Of a DNA stretch of 64,000 bases, positions 36,986 through 48,215 are shown piece after piece. The position numbers and the translations under genes were made by a program. The notes beneath the pieces were generated by a model that was given only the letters and a program-made list of their open reading frames with translations, made no database searches and was not told where the DNA came from. The DNA is from Acanthopleura granulata (taxonomy: Eukaryota; Mollusca; Polyplacophora; Chitonida; Chitonidae). Each line of letters opens with the position of its first letter. Within the stretch, counting starts at the first letter, position 1. The stretch is from positions 42,655,879 through 42,719,878 of the forward strand of contig JABBOT010000001.1 in assembly GCA_016165875.1 (NCBI GenBank). Direction: 5' to 3'.

Positions 36986-37442
36986 TAATAAATTAGTGGC
37001 ATGTGGCAGTTGTCTCCCTTACTGACCAAGCAAATTAATGGGTTGTCCCTGAAGCTGACTGACCCATGACAACAAATAAGGCAGCATGTTGAAGCTCAGC
37101 ACCTCAGGTTTGTCAGGTACGCAGTGATTCGTAGAGGTCCCAGGCTGTGCCCATTCTCCTCTAGCCCTACATCTGACCAGATTCATAGTCACATCTTTTA
37201 GTGTTCAGTAATTTTGAGTACAGTAAACGCTATCAAACAAATAAATCAAAGACTTACTTAGACTTTTATTCTTTTATTTATATTTTATACACCTATAGAG
37301 TTGATCAGTTGTGTGGTTTTGATGGCAGTGCTACACCTGAGGTCATCTTATCATCAAAAAATTAAAATATTGTTCAAGGCTTTTATTAAACTCATAGCTT
37401 GTACACACGTTTATTTGCTTAAACAACCAGGAGGTTCAGTTT

Positions 37443-37670
37443 AATTATTTATTTATTGATTTGAGCAGTGTTGTGTGCCATACTCAAAAATGACTGACTT
37501 ATATGACAGCAGCCAATATTAAGGCAGAAAGAAACTGGGCAGAGACCAGGGGAAACGCACAACCATCCACAGGTTGTGGTCGGAAGATCCCATGTAGGAC
37601 TGGAGAGGAAATCAGCATGAGCTGGACTTAAACTGACAGCGACCACATTTGTGATAGGTTTGCCGGGAGG
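37443..37670 (-). mobile_element. SINE, minus strand
   Basis: TTTATTTATTGATTTGAGCA tail followed by a mutated tail box, then body (CCATCCACAGGTTGTGGTCG). Most of the head is missing. Confidence 0.75.
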
Positions 37671-38925
37671 TTCAGTCATTCAGCCAAAATGAGGAAGACC
37701 TGGGTTCAGTATAGCCAGTTGATACACAGGATAGATGTGTCCTTTGATCATTATTTGTTGGGAAACTGTGTTAACTGGGTGGGGTTTCATACTTGGTGTC
37801 TTTGAAATGGTACTTCAGTGAGGTATCTGTCTAGAGAGAATATGGACCTTTTCAAGTTGTCAATCTTCATGCACATTTAACCAATCAGAGTCAGTGTTGT
37901 TGCAAGTATGTTAACTGGAGGTCCCACACACTGTTTGCTAATGTTCAATCTTTCTGTGACGTCATGATGTCACAGTTGCTTTCACTGAGAGTGGAATGAA
38001 AAGTAATGTTGTCACGAGAAGCATTGACATCCACTTCAATGTAGAATCAATCAGTCACAAAGCAAACAATAAGTAACACATAATCAATCTGTAAATCCAC
38101 CACCTTAACTCCAGTTGAAGCATCCTACAGTCAGAAGCTGTTACTCTTTGACGGATTGGATGGGGTCTTCAGACAGATCAAACTCCGTGGCAGACAGAAG
38201 GGTTGTGTGATGTGTGGGGACTCCCCTTCTATAACACGGCTCATAGATTATGTACAGTTCTGTGGGGCTGGAGCCAATGATAAGGTGAGATTAGGCTGTT
38301 TATAGTATGGTGTTCCTCTTCTGCCATTAAAAAGGTACTTCTATCAACCCCAAAACCTGACACACCCGAAACTCGACTTCAGTGTTTCAAAACACTGCAC
38401 ACAACAGTGGTGTTTTTGACTGGGCATTTGTTCTTTGGATGACACATGGTGTTGCTTTTGTGCCATTAAAATGGTATCAATGAAATGAAAACTGGACGTC
38501 TACATTTTGCCTCACATTTTTACAGGTTAAAACCCCATTTAAAATTCAACGTCCCATTTCAAAACAAAATGTTGAGTTTTAAATGGGTTGGGTAACCTGC
38601 AAAAACAGGGTGCAAAAAGTAGATATGGAGTTCTGATTCATGCCAGTGCAATTTTAATGGCACACAAGGAACACCATTCATTACGCAAAGGAAATGCATT
38701 TGTCCTGTTGAAAACAATATTATTGTGTGTTGATCAACTAGATATCCCACTCAGGACATAACAGTTGCGTTAACCTTTAAATTAATTGTGATTAGACAAG
38801 CTGGTGGGACAGCGATCCTTTACCATGATTTTGCTCCACCCATAAACCAGCTCAATGTTGTATAAGAGCAAAATTGTTGAGTGTTAAACCCCCAATATTA
38901 AACATAAATTACAGCTCAGCAGGAG

Positions 38926-39152
38926 GGGCCTCCATGGCTCAGTAGGTTAGCGTGCTGTGAGTTCAAGTTCAGCTTATGCTGGCTTCCTCTCTGGCCCTAT
39001 GTGGGAAGGTCTGCCAGCAACCTGCGGAAGGTCATGGGTTTCCCCTGGGCTCCACCCAGTTTCCGCCCACCATGATGTTGGCCATCATTGAATAAACATA
39101 ATATCCTTGAGTATGGCGTAAAATCCAAATCATATAAATAAATAAATAAATC
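38926..39152 (+). mobile_element. SINE with internal head deletion
   Basis: GGGGCCTCCATGGCTCAGTA joins directly to GCTGTGAGTTCAAG, skipping about 45 bp of the head. The rest is complete through (AAAT)n. Confidence 0.85.
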
Positions 39153-40107
39153 ATTCAACTCAGGAGGACTGGACGATTTACGTTTGACTTGAAGAGAAAT
39201 GATAAATTCAACTCATCTACAGAACATTCTCTGTTACTTGTACTTAACCTGGGGGGCTATCATATCGTTAAGTGTGCCATCAGTCTGTTTTGTATCACAG
39301 CTGGTGTATGTATACTACACGTATGTAGCTGAGCTTATTGGAGGAAGACCAGTACTATCAGTACCCAAATGTTCGGTTTGTCAAATTCTTATGCACACAT
39401 TTTGTTATCCAACGAGAACAAGCCAGACATGTGCCGCAGCCAGAGGACAGAATTTCTGTCCATGTAATTTACCTTTTGGGACAAAATGTAGTAATGGTTG
39501 AATACTTTTCAATGTGAATGAGACATCCATTCTAAATGGAAGTCAGTTGATATTTACATGTCTGTGTTGTGAAGAATTCATAATGTTACAGCATGTTCGA
39601 ATGACGATAAGATTTGCAATGCTTCACATGACATTGTTTGAAACACTAAACAGAAGCCCACTTCAGTACGTATGATTACTCCCTTGAAGCAGCAAGAAAA
39701 ATCTCTGTCTCACATATGTAATTTATGATGATAAAGTTTATTAGCCTAGTTTTTGTAATGATTGTGACAGATATTAGTCCTGCTGACAGAAAAATATTAC
39801 ATTTCTTTCCAAACTTTTGAAGGAGTAAAGATGGATACGTTGGTCCTAAGAGGGTCTAACCATGGGAGAAAAAAGAAACTTTTTCTTCCTGTAACAATTA
39901 CATGTATGTTAGCTAAAATTTTCAGATATAATATCCTGATAATTAGAAGAATATGTTTCATGATTACCTATCTTCCCATTCTTGAATTAAATTAGGGTTA
40001 TATTTTTCAAATAAATTTCATGATTACAATGAAAGCAAGCTGAAGATATTTACTGACGCTTCCTGAGTTTCAGTCGCACTCCTGTGTAATACTGTTTACC
40101 TTCCCCT

Positions 40108-40563
40108 GAGTTATCCCCCCCCCCCCCCATTTGTGACTTGTTCCCACCCAGAAGGACAGTCAGATGTTCGAGGAGTCCACTCTTCATGTATAAATACTGC
40201 CATGAATACGTGCTCCTGAGTTATCTCCCCACTTCGGACCTGTCCCCACCCAGAAGTCCTATTAGATGTTGAGCAAGCCCACTCCCCATGTGTTAGTGGA
40301 CGTCCAGCAAGCAGTGAAGCTCGACAAGGGTAACCATCCACAACCAGCATTCACTTGTATACTGTCATGTTTATGTTTTCCTTAGTTATCTCCCCTCTTC
40401 TAAGTTATGCCCACCCAGGAGTACAGTACGATGTTGAAGTACTGGTGGATGTTCGGCAACCAGTTGAGCTTGACATCTGTAACCCTCCACAACCAGCCAT
40501 AAGCATCCTTACCCGAAGCTTGCCACTTCTGGCATGGGATCCAGTATCTTATATTAAACGTTG
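40108..40563 (+). repeat. Tandem triplication of the MOCS3 rhodanese exon
   Basis: Three units start at GAGTTATC (40108), GAGTTATCTCCCC (40218) and TTAGTTATCTCCCC (40382). Each carries the acceptor side plus the start of the exon. Copy 2 reads LSPHFGPVPTQKSY, a stop, then MLSKPTPHVLVDVQQAVKLD in a single frame. Copy 3 reads VMPTQEYSTML, then shifts frame to VLVDVRQPVELDIC. Copy 1 breaks off after MFEESTLHV and contains a poly(C) expansion. Confidence 0.8.
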
Positions 40564-40603
40564 ATATCTCAGTGCCTGAACTGTCTGTACTACATGTTCA
40601 TTA

Positions 40604-40662
40604 GAATTTTACCTCATACTCAAGAATATTTCCCCTATATGATGGCGGCCAGCATGATGGTT
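40604..40662 (-). mobile_element. SINE 3' scrap
   Basis: ATACTCAAGAATATTTCCCC followed by TATGATGGCGGCCAGCATGA. It lies between the rhodanese exons of the MOCS3 pseudogene. Confidence 0.7.
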
Positions 40663-41348
40663 GGAGGATGGCAGATTTGCATCATCGATTCTGTTTTTAT
40701 CCTCATACCTCCCCAGAAGTAATTGAAAGTTACCAAGAAAAGCGTCATGTCTGCTACCCTGAGAAAAGAAGCCCTGGTACATGTTTATCATGATTAGTAA
40801 TCGTAAAATAGACTGGTTTTCATTCTTTTGCCCTAACAGTTCCCAGATATACCCTTAGAGCAGCTCCAGAACTCTGCCCAGGTCCCAGAATCAGTGACAT
40901 CACTGCGGAACAAGACAGAAAATTTCCAACAAGAACACAATTTTCCTATGCCAGTTGTTATGGTTTGTTGTCGCAGGAACAATTCCCAGCTGGCTGTAAA
41001 TAGCTTAAGGCATCACCCTCGGGACTGCCCGATCACAGTCAGAGACCTACAAGGAGGGCTGAATGCCTGAGCGTGGCAGATTGACCCTCAGTTTCCTGTG
41101 TACTACCTGTCATAATGGTCACACATGGATATCGTGCTGGCCATTTGATTTGAAACTGAACCTGTCTTCATTTATAGACTGCACAAGTTACCTCCCTTTT
41201 CCATGGTAACATTCTGCCTCATGTCACGTCTGAATGTTGTGCTCTGTCTGACAAATTCTGTCATTTACATCGTTAAAGGTCTGAGGTTTTGTGAAATCTC
41301 TCCATCACATATATATTGGATCACTTAAAAATATGTCAGGCAAAAAAC

Positions 41349-41354
41349 AATAAA
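41349..41354 (+). terminator. Candidate poly(A) signal of the MOCS3 pseudogene
   Basis: AATAAA about 235 bp after the ancestral stop (TAA at 41113-41115). Position fits; nothing else supports it. Confidence 0.35.
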
Positions 41355-42221
41355 TGAATAGTTTACAAGACAGAGAACACGCAATACTTGTATTTGAATG
41401 TGTGGTGTTTATTTTGAAATGTAAGGCATTATATGCCAGGTATATCTACCGATCTCTTCAAGATTTCTCCTCCAACCACATTGCTTTGTAAGTCAATCTA
41501 GGACAGATTGTCTCCTGAGATTGATCAACTCCAAAAATAATTTCCAAAAGGATAAACGTATTCGATATTCAAACTGGGCATGGGCAATACTGTCCTCGGA
41601 ATTACCAAAAGAACATTGTGGAGACTTAAATATGTTAATGCTGAAGAGGTCTCAGTTTTATATTTCCAAACCCTCATAGAGAATACAGTTAAACAAATGG
41701 AATTTAAGACCATGCACAATATTTATCCCTTTATTGCCAATGAGTAAGCACATTCTTCAGTATTCTCGTCCTTCACATGCTGGGGATTGTTTGGATTTTT
41801 GTTACAATGCAGAGCTGCAAGTTTGTAAAAAAATGTATTCACCTGAGCACAATATATCGGTTAAAAAAATAGCCTCCTTTCTATGGCCTGTGTACCTTGC
41901 TATATACATACTAAGTATAAATGGCATTCAGGTGATTCTGCTGCCTATGATTCAGCTAGGTTCTTGAACAAGTCTCCAAATTAAAGAAGGGAGACTACTC
42001 TTTGGGCTTAGCATTATTACATCAAGACAAGCAAGTTGTACAAACACATGTACGCACTGGGCTACTGTACGTGCTCAAAGAAGTTGTGCAGAGATGTACT
42101 AACTAGGTGAGCAGAGAACTACAGCAGCCTTGTTAAATCTCATAAGTGATTGTGAAAAAAAAACTAAGAGTGGAAGCTTGCTAGATTTGGGGTCAGATCC
42201 ATCTATATTTTTTTAACCAGG

Positions 42222-42550
42222 GCTCTGTCTGCCCAGTTTCATCCCATGATCCCACCATGTCATGCTGGCTGCCCTCGTATATAACCTAATTCTTCAACCT
42301 TTTCAACCACCCCAGCAGCCAATATTTTGAAACATTCTGACAGAGCTATGGGGTGTAGAGAAATAATCTGCACAGTTTTATGAGGCTGACATCTTTAATC
42401 ACACAAACAAATCATTTTTAACGTCATTTTCATAATCATTGTATGAATAAATTCCACTGAAAAAAGATCTTTAGTGGTTGAAAAGGTTGAAAAGTTACAG
42501 TATTCTTGAGTACGGTGTGAAACACCTATCAAATGAATAGATAAATAATA
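42222..42550 (+). mobile_element. SINE interrupted by element B
   Basis: The SINE body (AGGGCTCTGTCTGCCCAG to GCCCTCGTATA) stops at 42281 and resumes at 42498 with GTATTCTTGAGTACGGTG and the tail. Confidence 0.8.
42282..42497. mobile_element. Foldback/MITE element B, copy 1
   Basis: 216 bp with terminal inverted repeats: TAAC then CAACCTTTTCAACCAC at the left, and GTGGTTGAAAAGGTTG ending GTTA at the right. No ORF of note. It sits inside a SINE. A second, inverted copy begins near 63882. Confidence 0.8.
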
Positions 42551-44219
42551 ATATATACGTAGGCCTGCCTCATCCAGTGCTACCATAAATTTGACACATT
42601 AAATTTACTCCATGGTGGTTGATCTGGTATATCTGGGACCCTTACACTTTGTACGCTCATTCATATATTTTGATGCTCAGTGTATTAGAAGTTAAATCAT
42701 CACAAGGAACTCAAATTCAAAATGTATGTCATGAGACAAATCTGATCACCATCTGCTGGACCTTGCTAAAATCCTCCATATATATATATATATTATTATT
42801 TATCCTGCATCGTACAAAATCCTCTACTTTTGATTGGACAGTAATGGCTACTTCATAGGCAGGTATAAGTCTACGCCCTGCAGCAGACGCTATATCCATC
42901 TGATGACTCAGCGGTGGGGAGAACGCCATGTCATAATGGTTACAATGTGATGCACCAATGGTACCAACGACACAACGTCACAAAGGAATGTTGAATGAAC
43001 ACTGTCAATAACGTTATGACGTCATAATTCCCAGATCACAGCTTGGTATAGTTCAAAGCTCCTAGACGCGATGGAAAATTACTGTTGAAGCTTTTTGTTT
43101 GGTTTTTCAAGACACAAGTTTCAAAGCAGTTTTTCAGTAAGCTTCAATAAGCCTCATATTCGGTTCAGCTGAGACAATATGAGGCTTACATATCCTACAT
43201 AGTTTTGTACCGTTTCATTCAGTAACTAGTAATATTAACCAACATGGCCATTCACATGCTTACAGGATAATACCTGAAACTTACATGTAACTCCTATTAA
43301 TGGAAAGAGACATTTAAGGTTAGGTTATTTCTAATTAAGCTTTCATATTCAACTTCCAGTCATCAACTCCTATATACATCTAGTTACAGAACTGTACCTC
43401 TCCTTTTTTTTATCCCGGCTGCAGAAAATAACAGGAGTTCAGGTGAACAAAATATACAGCTGAACAAATACATTCATTTGAAATGTATAAACGAATAGCA
43501 GCAGCATTGTGATGAGTATAAACTGTTAGAGAAAGTACTTCATGGATTATGATGAAAAGTACAAATAAAACAAAGAGTTTGGAAAGAAATGGTTTCAAAA
43601 TATGTGTATGTGAATGACATTTCTCATCCTGTTACAAGGTTCTGAGGTGGGGGCTATAATCAGCATCTGCGTACATATGTATCACTCAAAAATTAAAACT
43701 GTATATGGAAAATAACTGGAGGTGTACCATTGACAAGAAATCATATCCATTTATAAAGTACTATATGCAAGATAATGGCAATTTGGTTACCATGGCAACA
43801 ATGAAAATCAACAAGGGCGAGTCACAATACATAAAAAACATAAAGAGGGTCTTAAATTTCATGGGGATTAAATTCCAAGGCAGTAAAAAGAAACACTGTG
43901 AAACATTTGTTTAATATCATACATTTCCAGCCTCTGACTCTTGGTTACAGAAAATACACTGTCATCCTGCAAGTTACACTGAATAACAACCCTACAGAAG
44001 TTATTACATGCACAGATGTTGAGTTACTCAGTTCAGGGTTCAACAGTTAACACCTGGAACACAACATAGAGGAATTAGGATAAGCCAAGGCTCATTGGTA
44101 CATGTATCTTAGTGATGACTAAACCCTACACTTGCAAAAGCCCTTATCAAAGCTCAGTCTCCCTCCCTGACAATTCAAGTGCCTTTGTCACAGTTTACAC
44201 TTATGCATATGCAAATAAT

Positions 44220-44224
<5 letters not shown>

Positions 44225-44253
<29 letters not shown>
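44225..44253. repeat. (TA)n microsatellite
   Basis: A simple AT dinucleotide run. Confidence 0.95.
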
Positions 44254-44259
<6 letters not shown>

Positions 44260-44851
44260 CACACATTACCAGATATGTATGAGAAATATAACACTCGCAA
44301 ATATTTTCCAATTCTGGACAAGCCATGATGAAGTGATGTTGATCTTCAATTTTGCTATGTTTGCAGAGAACAACTGGCCTTCATACAATAAACAGTGTAT
44401 ATATATGCAAATAATGGAAAAAATATATACATATACTGCTCCATGGCAAGACAAAATCACAGGCATGGCTATGGCACCTGACCTAACAAAAAGGATCCTA
44501 TTTTAAAGTTTTAATTTTGACTTGGATCAAACTTAGTTTCTCTCTTATTTATACTTTTTTAAAAATGCCTATATTTCTGATGAAATTTTTTCAGGATTGC
44601 CTTATAAAATTTTATTTAAGGTGAAATTCCTTAGACCTCTCACTAAAATAACATCGTTGGTGTATTTAAGCTGAAGTACATGTATATGTATCAACACCTT
44701 GCTGTGCAATAACCTCTTTCTGTACAACCAAAATCAGCACAAAACAAGAGTAAACAGAGCAGATATCAAACGTACAGAATCAGGTACAAAAAACTGGCTT
44801 TGGGTCCAGGTACAGCAGGCTGAGGGTCTGCCCCTGACAGTGAGAAGGACA

Positions 44852-47540
44852 TCACCGAGGTGCAACCGTACGGGGTGGCTGAGACTTGTTATGTCTCAAC
44901 AGGGGATGTCTTTCATCACTCTCATCTTGTTCTTGCCGACGACACAAGGTTCTGGCTCATATCTTGCTCCCAGGGCATGGTGGGAATGGTGGTTCTTTCC
45001 GTTCCCTCATACATTGGAAAACAGTCCCTGAAGTAAACACCACCTCCTACAGTGTGCTCAGTATGATTTCTGTATGAAACAAATCAGTGTGCTCAGTATG
45101 ACTTCTGTATGAAACAAATCACTGTGTGCTTAGTGCGATTTCTGTATAAAACAAATCATACAGTGTGATTTCAGTATGATTTCTGTATGAATCAAATCAC
45201 ACAATATGCTAAGTATGATTTCTGTATGAAACAAATTACACAGTGTGATCAGTATGATTTTTGTATGAAACAAATTACACAGTGTGATTAGTATTTCTGT
45301 ATGAAATAAATCACAGTGTGAACAGTATGATTTCAGTATGAAACAAATCACAGTGTAATCAGTATGATTTCTGTATGAAACAAATCACAAAGACCATTCG
45401 GAAAAAGAATTATACAGGTAGATATACAAGTCATTCAGGTGGATGATCCAATGTATACAAGTATAGCTTTGCACAATATACAATCCATGTGCATAGCAAA
45501 TCACAATTGACACATATCTCATTGTTTTAACATTTATGGGCCATAACGATATAGTATTTGCCTTTCCAGCAGAGCAATGCATGGCAGTTACCTACATGTA
45601 ACAGCAATGACACATGACAGTCACACAGTACTTCTACATGCAGATATCCTGAACAAACATTCTCATGTTTTGGGACACACGGTATACAAAGAAATGTAGA
45701 TCCCCAGTCTCTATACCTGAAAATTAAGTCACTATGAGCATACATGCATGTTCTTGAGATGTAAATAATCTGTACCCATCTCTCTATCCTCTCTCCCCCC
45801 ACACATGACCACTAAATATATTTAAAACAAGTTACAATCCAAGGTTGCTTCTGACAATCATAGAGAATATCATATATGTATATTCAAATATATTCAGAGG
45901 GAATTCATATTTAAGTAAATGGATACATGTATGTGAGATGAATACACATTGTGTACTTACCATTTAACTGGAATGGCACCACATGTATGGCAGAGTTGTA
46001 TTCTGGTTGAAAGAAGCGGTAAAACTGACTGACCAGGATGTACTTGATCTTACTGTGGAGGTATGTGTCAGCTGCCAGTACCACGTTGAAGGAACCCACC
46101 AAAGCACAGGATAAGATGTTCAGCTGCAAAGACCATGGTACATTGTGAAATCCAAGTGCACAGATAGGAACTCACAAAGCACAGGATAAGACGTTGAGCT
46201 GCAAATAACAAGGTACATGGTACAATCAATGTGAACAGTTAGAAACTAACAAAGGCACAGGACACGATATTTAGCTGCAAAGAACAAGGTACATCGTACA
46301 ATCCAAGTCAACAGTTAGGAACTCACAAAGCACGGGAAAAGATGTGCAGCTGCAAAGAACATGGTGCAATCTACAATCCAAGGTTAAGATGTTGAGCTAA
46401 AAGATTAGGGCACAAACTACAATCCTGTCATACAATTAGAAACCAAGAAAGGCACAGGATATGAGGATCAGCTACTAAGATTATGCTGCAACCTACAACC
46501 TCATTGTACAATTAGGACCCAACCTAGCCTCAGGATAAGATGCTGAGGTGAAAAGATTCTACCTACTGAACAATTTGGTCCTAGTTTGTGAATGAATAAT
46601 AAATTCCCTTAACTGCATGTACATGTACTCTGATTTCGAAGTATGCGACTATGTAACAATCGACTACACTAGATAAATCAATACCTGTACTTTGAAGCTA
46701 CCACATATGCACAGGACACCCCCATGCATGGCGTACAGGACTACAGGTATATCTGGACAAATTGTAAAACGCTTGAAATGTAACACTTCTGTAGCACTTC
46801 AAGAGATGGGGTTACTAATGTTATCGTTTTGCACTTCATGCATGCAATATATACACATCGACAGTGTTGGTAATACATTGTAACTGAAAAGAGTTTCAGA
46901 TGACTGTGTGAAACTGTATTACAGATGAATAGAGTATAAAATACCAATCGAACAAGTAAATGTCAGTTTTAACCATCAACTATAGCTGTTTCACACCTAC
47001 CATTCTTGTGAAGCAGAGCAGGAACACTGGCAAAACCAGGACCCCACAGCTAAATGTCATCCCAAAATTAAATCGATTTTGCCAGTAAGACAAATCACCT
47101 GGTATAAAGGGTAAAAATAAAAAAAGGAGAGCTTAACATTAAAAATGACTTAGATTAACACGCTAAGATGCGCTCGCAAAAAACCCTGAGTTGTGGAAAC
47201 AACACCCCTCCCCACCCCATCTGCGTTTAACCCCATCCCACCCTACCCATGTTTAACCACATCCCACCTCACCTATGTTTAACCCCATCCCACCCCACAT
47301 TTAACCCCATCCCACCCCATCCACGTTTATCCACATCCCACCTACCCACATTTAACTCTACCCAACACCACCCACATCTAACTCCTGGGCTGATGCTGCA
47401 GTGAATGATGTCCTACACAAGTGGAATACAGTCTGGCTCTGGGATCACTTACCAAATGGTGTGATGAAAACCAGGCTTGAGAAGACATAACCAGCAACCA
47501 GTCCCACTAGGAGAACAGACAAAACGGGGATTCCCAGGTT
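44852..47540 (-). CDS. TM7SF3-like: TM7SF3-like seven-pass membrane protein, 3' exons (partial)
   Basis: Exons on the minus strand: 47453-47540, 47001-47098, 45961-46123 and 44852-45027 (phases 1, 0 and 1). Family knowledge: TM7SF3 is a seven-TM protein with a large lumenal N-terminus, linked to stress and splicing control; its exact activity is unsettled. Seen: hydrophobic LSVLLVGLVAGYVFSSLVF then TPFGDLSYW, the TM block FGMTFSCGVLVLPVFLLCF, then LNILSCALVGSFNVVLAADT and HVVPFQLNG, all in the order of the vertebrate protein as I recall it. The last exon gives RERKEPPFPPCPGSKI, a TGA (44957-44959), then 32 further open codons ending at TGA 44852-44854. The membrane segment expected between VPFQ and the RERK tail is missing, so one in-phase exon between 45028 and 45960 may be unrecognised. 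N-terminal exons were not found; 48530-48590 may hold one. Confidence 0.72.
45050..45388 (+). repeat. About 40 bp tandem repeat, eight copies
   Basis: The unit is like CAGTGTGCTCAGTATGATTT plus CTGTATGAAACAAATCA, with variable length. It lies in an intron of the TM7SF3-like gene, 25 bp from an exon acceptor. Confidence 0.9.
46101..46560 (-). repeat. About 75 bp tandem array overlapping an exon edge
   Basis: Five or six diverging copies of a unit running AAAGCACAGGATAAGATGTT then CAGCTGCAAAGA and about 45 bp more. The first unit covers the acceptor and first 23 bases of the TM7SF3-like exon at 45961-46123, and later units lie in the intron. Confidence 0.85.
47205..47387. repeat. C-rich 24-28 bp tandem repeat
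   Basis: Seven variants of TTTAACCCCATCCCACCCCA with CCCACG spacers, in an intron of the TM7SF3-like gene. Confidence 0.85.
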
Positions 47541-47587
47541 CTACCATAAGGCCTACCATTGTCAAAAAAAAAAAATATATGATAAAG

Positions 47588-47682
47588 CACTCCCACCATA
47601 TAATGCTAACTGCTGACGCATACAAGTGAAATATTCTTTCGTACGACATGTAACACCAGTCAGATAAATAAATAAATAAATA
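47588..47682 (+). mobile_element. SINE 3' end
   Basis: CCACCATATAATGCTAACTG to CAGATAAATAAATAAATA. It ends 116 bp before a minus-sense copy. Confidence 0.8.
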
Positions 47683-47798
47683 TACACGAGCACTGCAGGT
47701 GCAATGGCAGTTGTAGACAATGGCAACGAATTTGCGAGTTCTGACGATCACTAGCACTGTGAGTTCAGGAATCTACAACATGCCCATCCAAATTATAT

Positions 47799-47910
47799 AT
47801 TTATTTGATTGGCGTTTTACACCATACTCACCCACGACAATCCGCATGTTGCCAGCAGACCTTCCCAGGTATGGGCAAAGAAGACATGCAGCATGAGCTG
47901 GATTTAACTT
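47799..47910 (-). mobile_element. SINE with internal deletion
   Basis: TTTGATTGGCGTTTTACACC tail box joined directly to the mid body (CCCACGACAATCCGCATGTT). Confidence 0.75.
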
Positions 47911-47934
47911 AAAGCACCTGCATTCAGAGAAGGG

Positions 47935-48215
47935 CTGGTGCGCTAACCCATTGGCATGCTCGCCCAAGACCGGGTTTGAACCCGCGTGCGCTATGTGTTC
48001 TAACAACTGAGTACTTTTAACACCTCGACCACCAGCCACTCCCTGACCATGTTGGATCATTTGGTTTGTGAGAACAAGAACAGTGGATGCACCGGAATGA
48101 CGAAGACTGCCTACCCGAGGTTGGGATTAAACCAGTGCCCGCTGCGTGTCCTGGCGACTGAGCCAGGACCGTCCCCTCCACCCAGCCAACACTGATAGGG
48201 CTGACGAGAGAGATC
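47935..48215 (-). mobile_element. Two tRNA-like SINE heads of another family
   Basis: On the minus strand: an A-box-like TGGCTCAGTCGCCAGGACA with B-box-like GGTTTAATCCC (48110-48165), then a second A/B pair (TACTCAGTTGTTAGAAC, GGGTTCAAACCC, 47965-48015). No complete tRNA fold or acceptor stem was identified, so I call these SINE heads and not tRNA genes. Confidence 0.5.

Larger units (their letters stand above)
30884..41115 (+). pseudogene. MOCS3 (pseudogene): Decayed MOCS3/UBA4 (adenylyltransferase-sulfurtransferase)
   Basis: Family knowledge: MOCS3/Uba4 adenylates MOCS2A and URM1 through a MoeB/E1-like domain and transfers sulfur with a C-terminal rhodanese. Exon pieces in order: 30884-30989, 31724-31831, 32685-32759, 33854-33971, 35346-35458, 36664-36716, 38115-38284, rhodanese exon copies at 40108-40563, and 40840-41115. 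They read [92 protein letters not shown] and DIPLEQL in family order. Phases close at nearly all junctions; the 30989/31724 one is least certain. Lesions: nucleotide loop GERGIG instead of GxGGxG; TGA at 35427-35429 at the conserved Cys of N-C-x-D-G-G; a frameshifting gap, a TAA and a GT-to-AT donor change in the best rhodanese copy; a shortened CRRNNSQ loop; and TGA at 41068-41070 where Trp is expected. The N-terminal exon was not found. A normal copy presumably exists elsewhere. Confidence 0.82.
41355..44851. other. Intergenic region
   Basis: No supportable exon. It contains the nested SINE/element B at 42222-42550, a CRE octamer at 43017, a TA microsatellite at 44225-44253 and otherwise AT-rich unique DNA. 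The AATAAA complement at 44611-44616 may be the poly(A) signal of the TM7SF3-like gene on the minus strand. Confidence 0.5.

Noticed and set aside
39199..39501. 100-codon plus ORF between MOCS3 pseudogene exons
   Set aside because: No similarity to the missing MOCS3 segment, no acceptor or donor in phase, and composition like intron.
48110..48165. Possible tRNA gene (A and B boxes)
   Set aside because: I could not form an acceptor stem or clover-leaf, and a second head of the same kind is adjacent, so a SINE origin is more likely.
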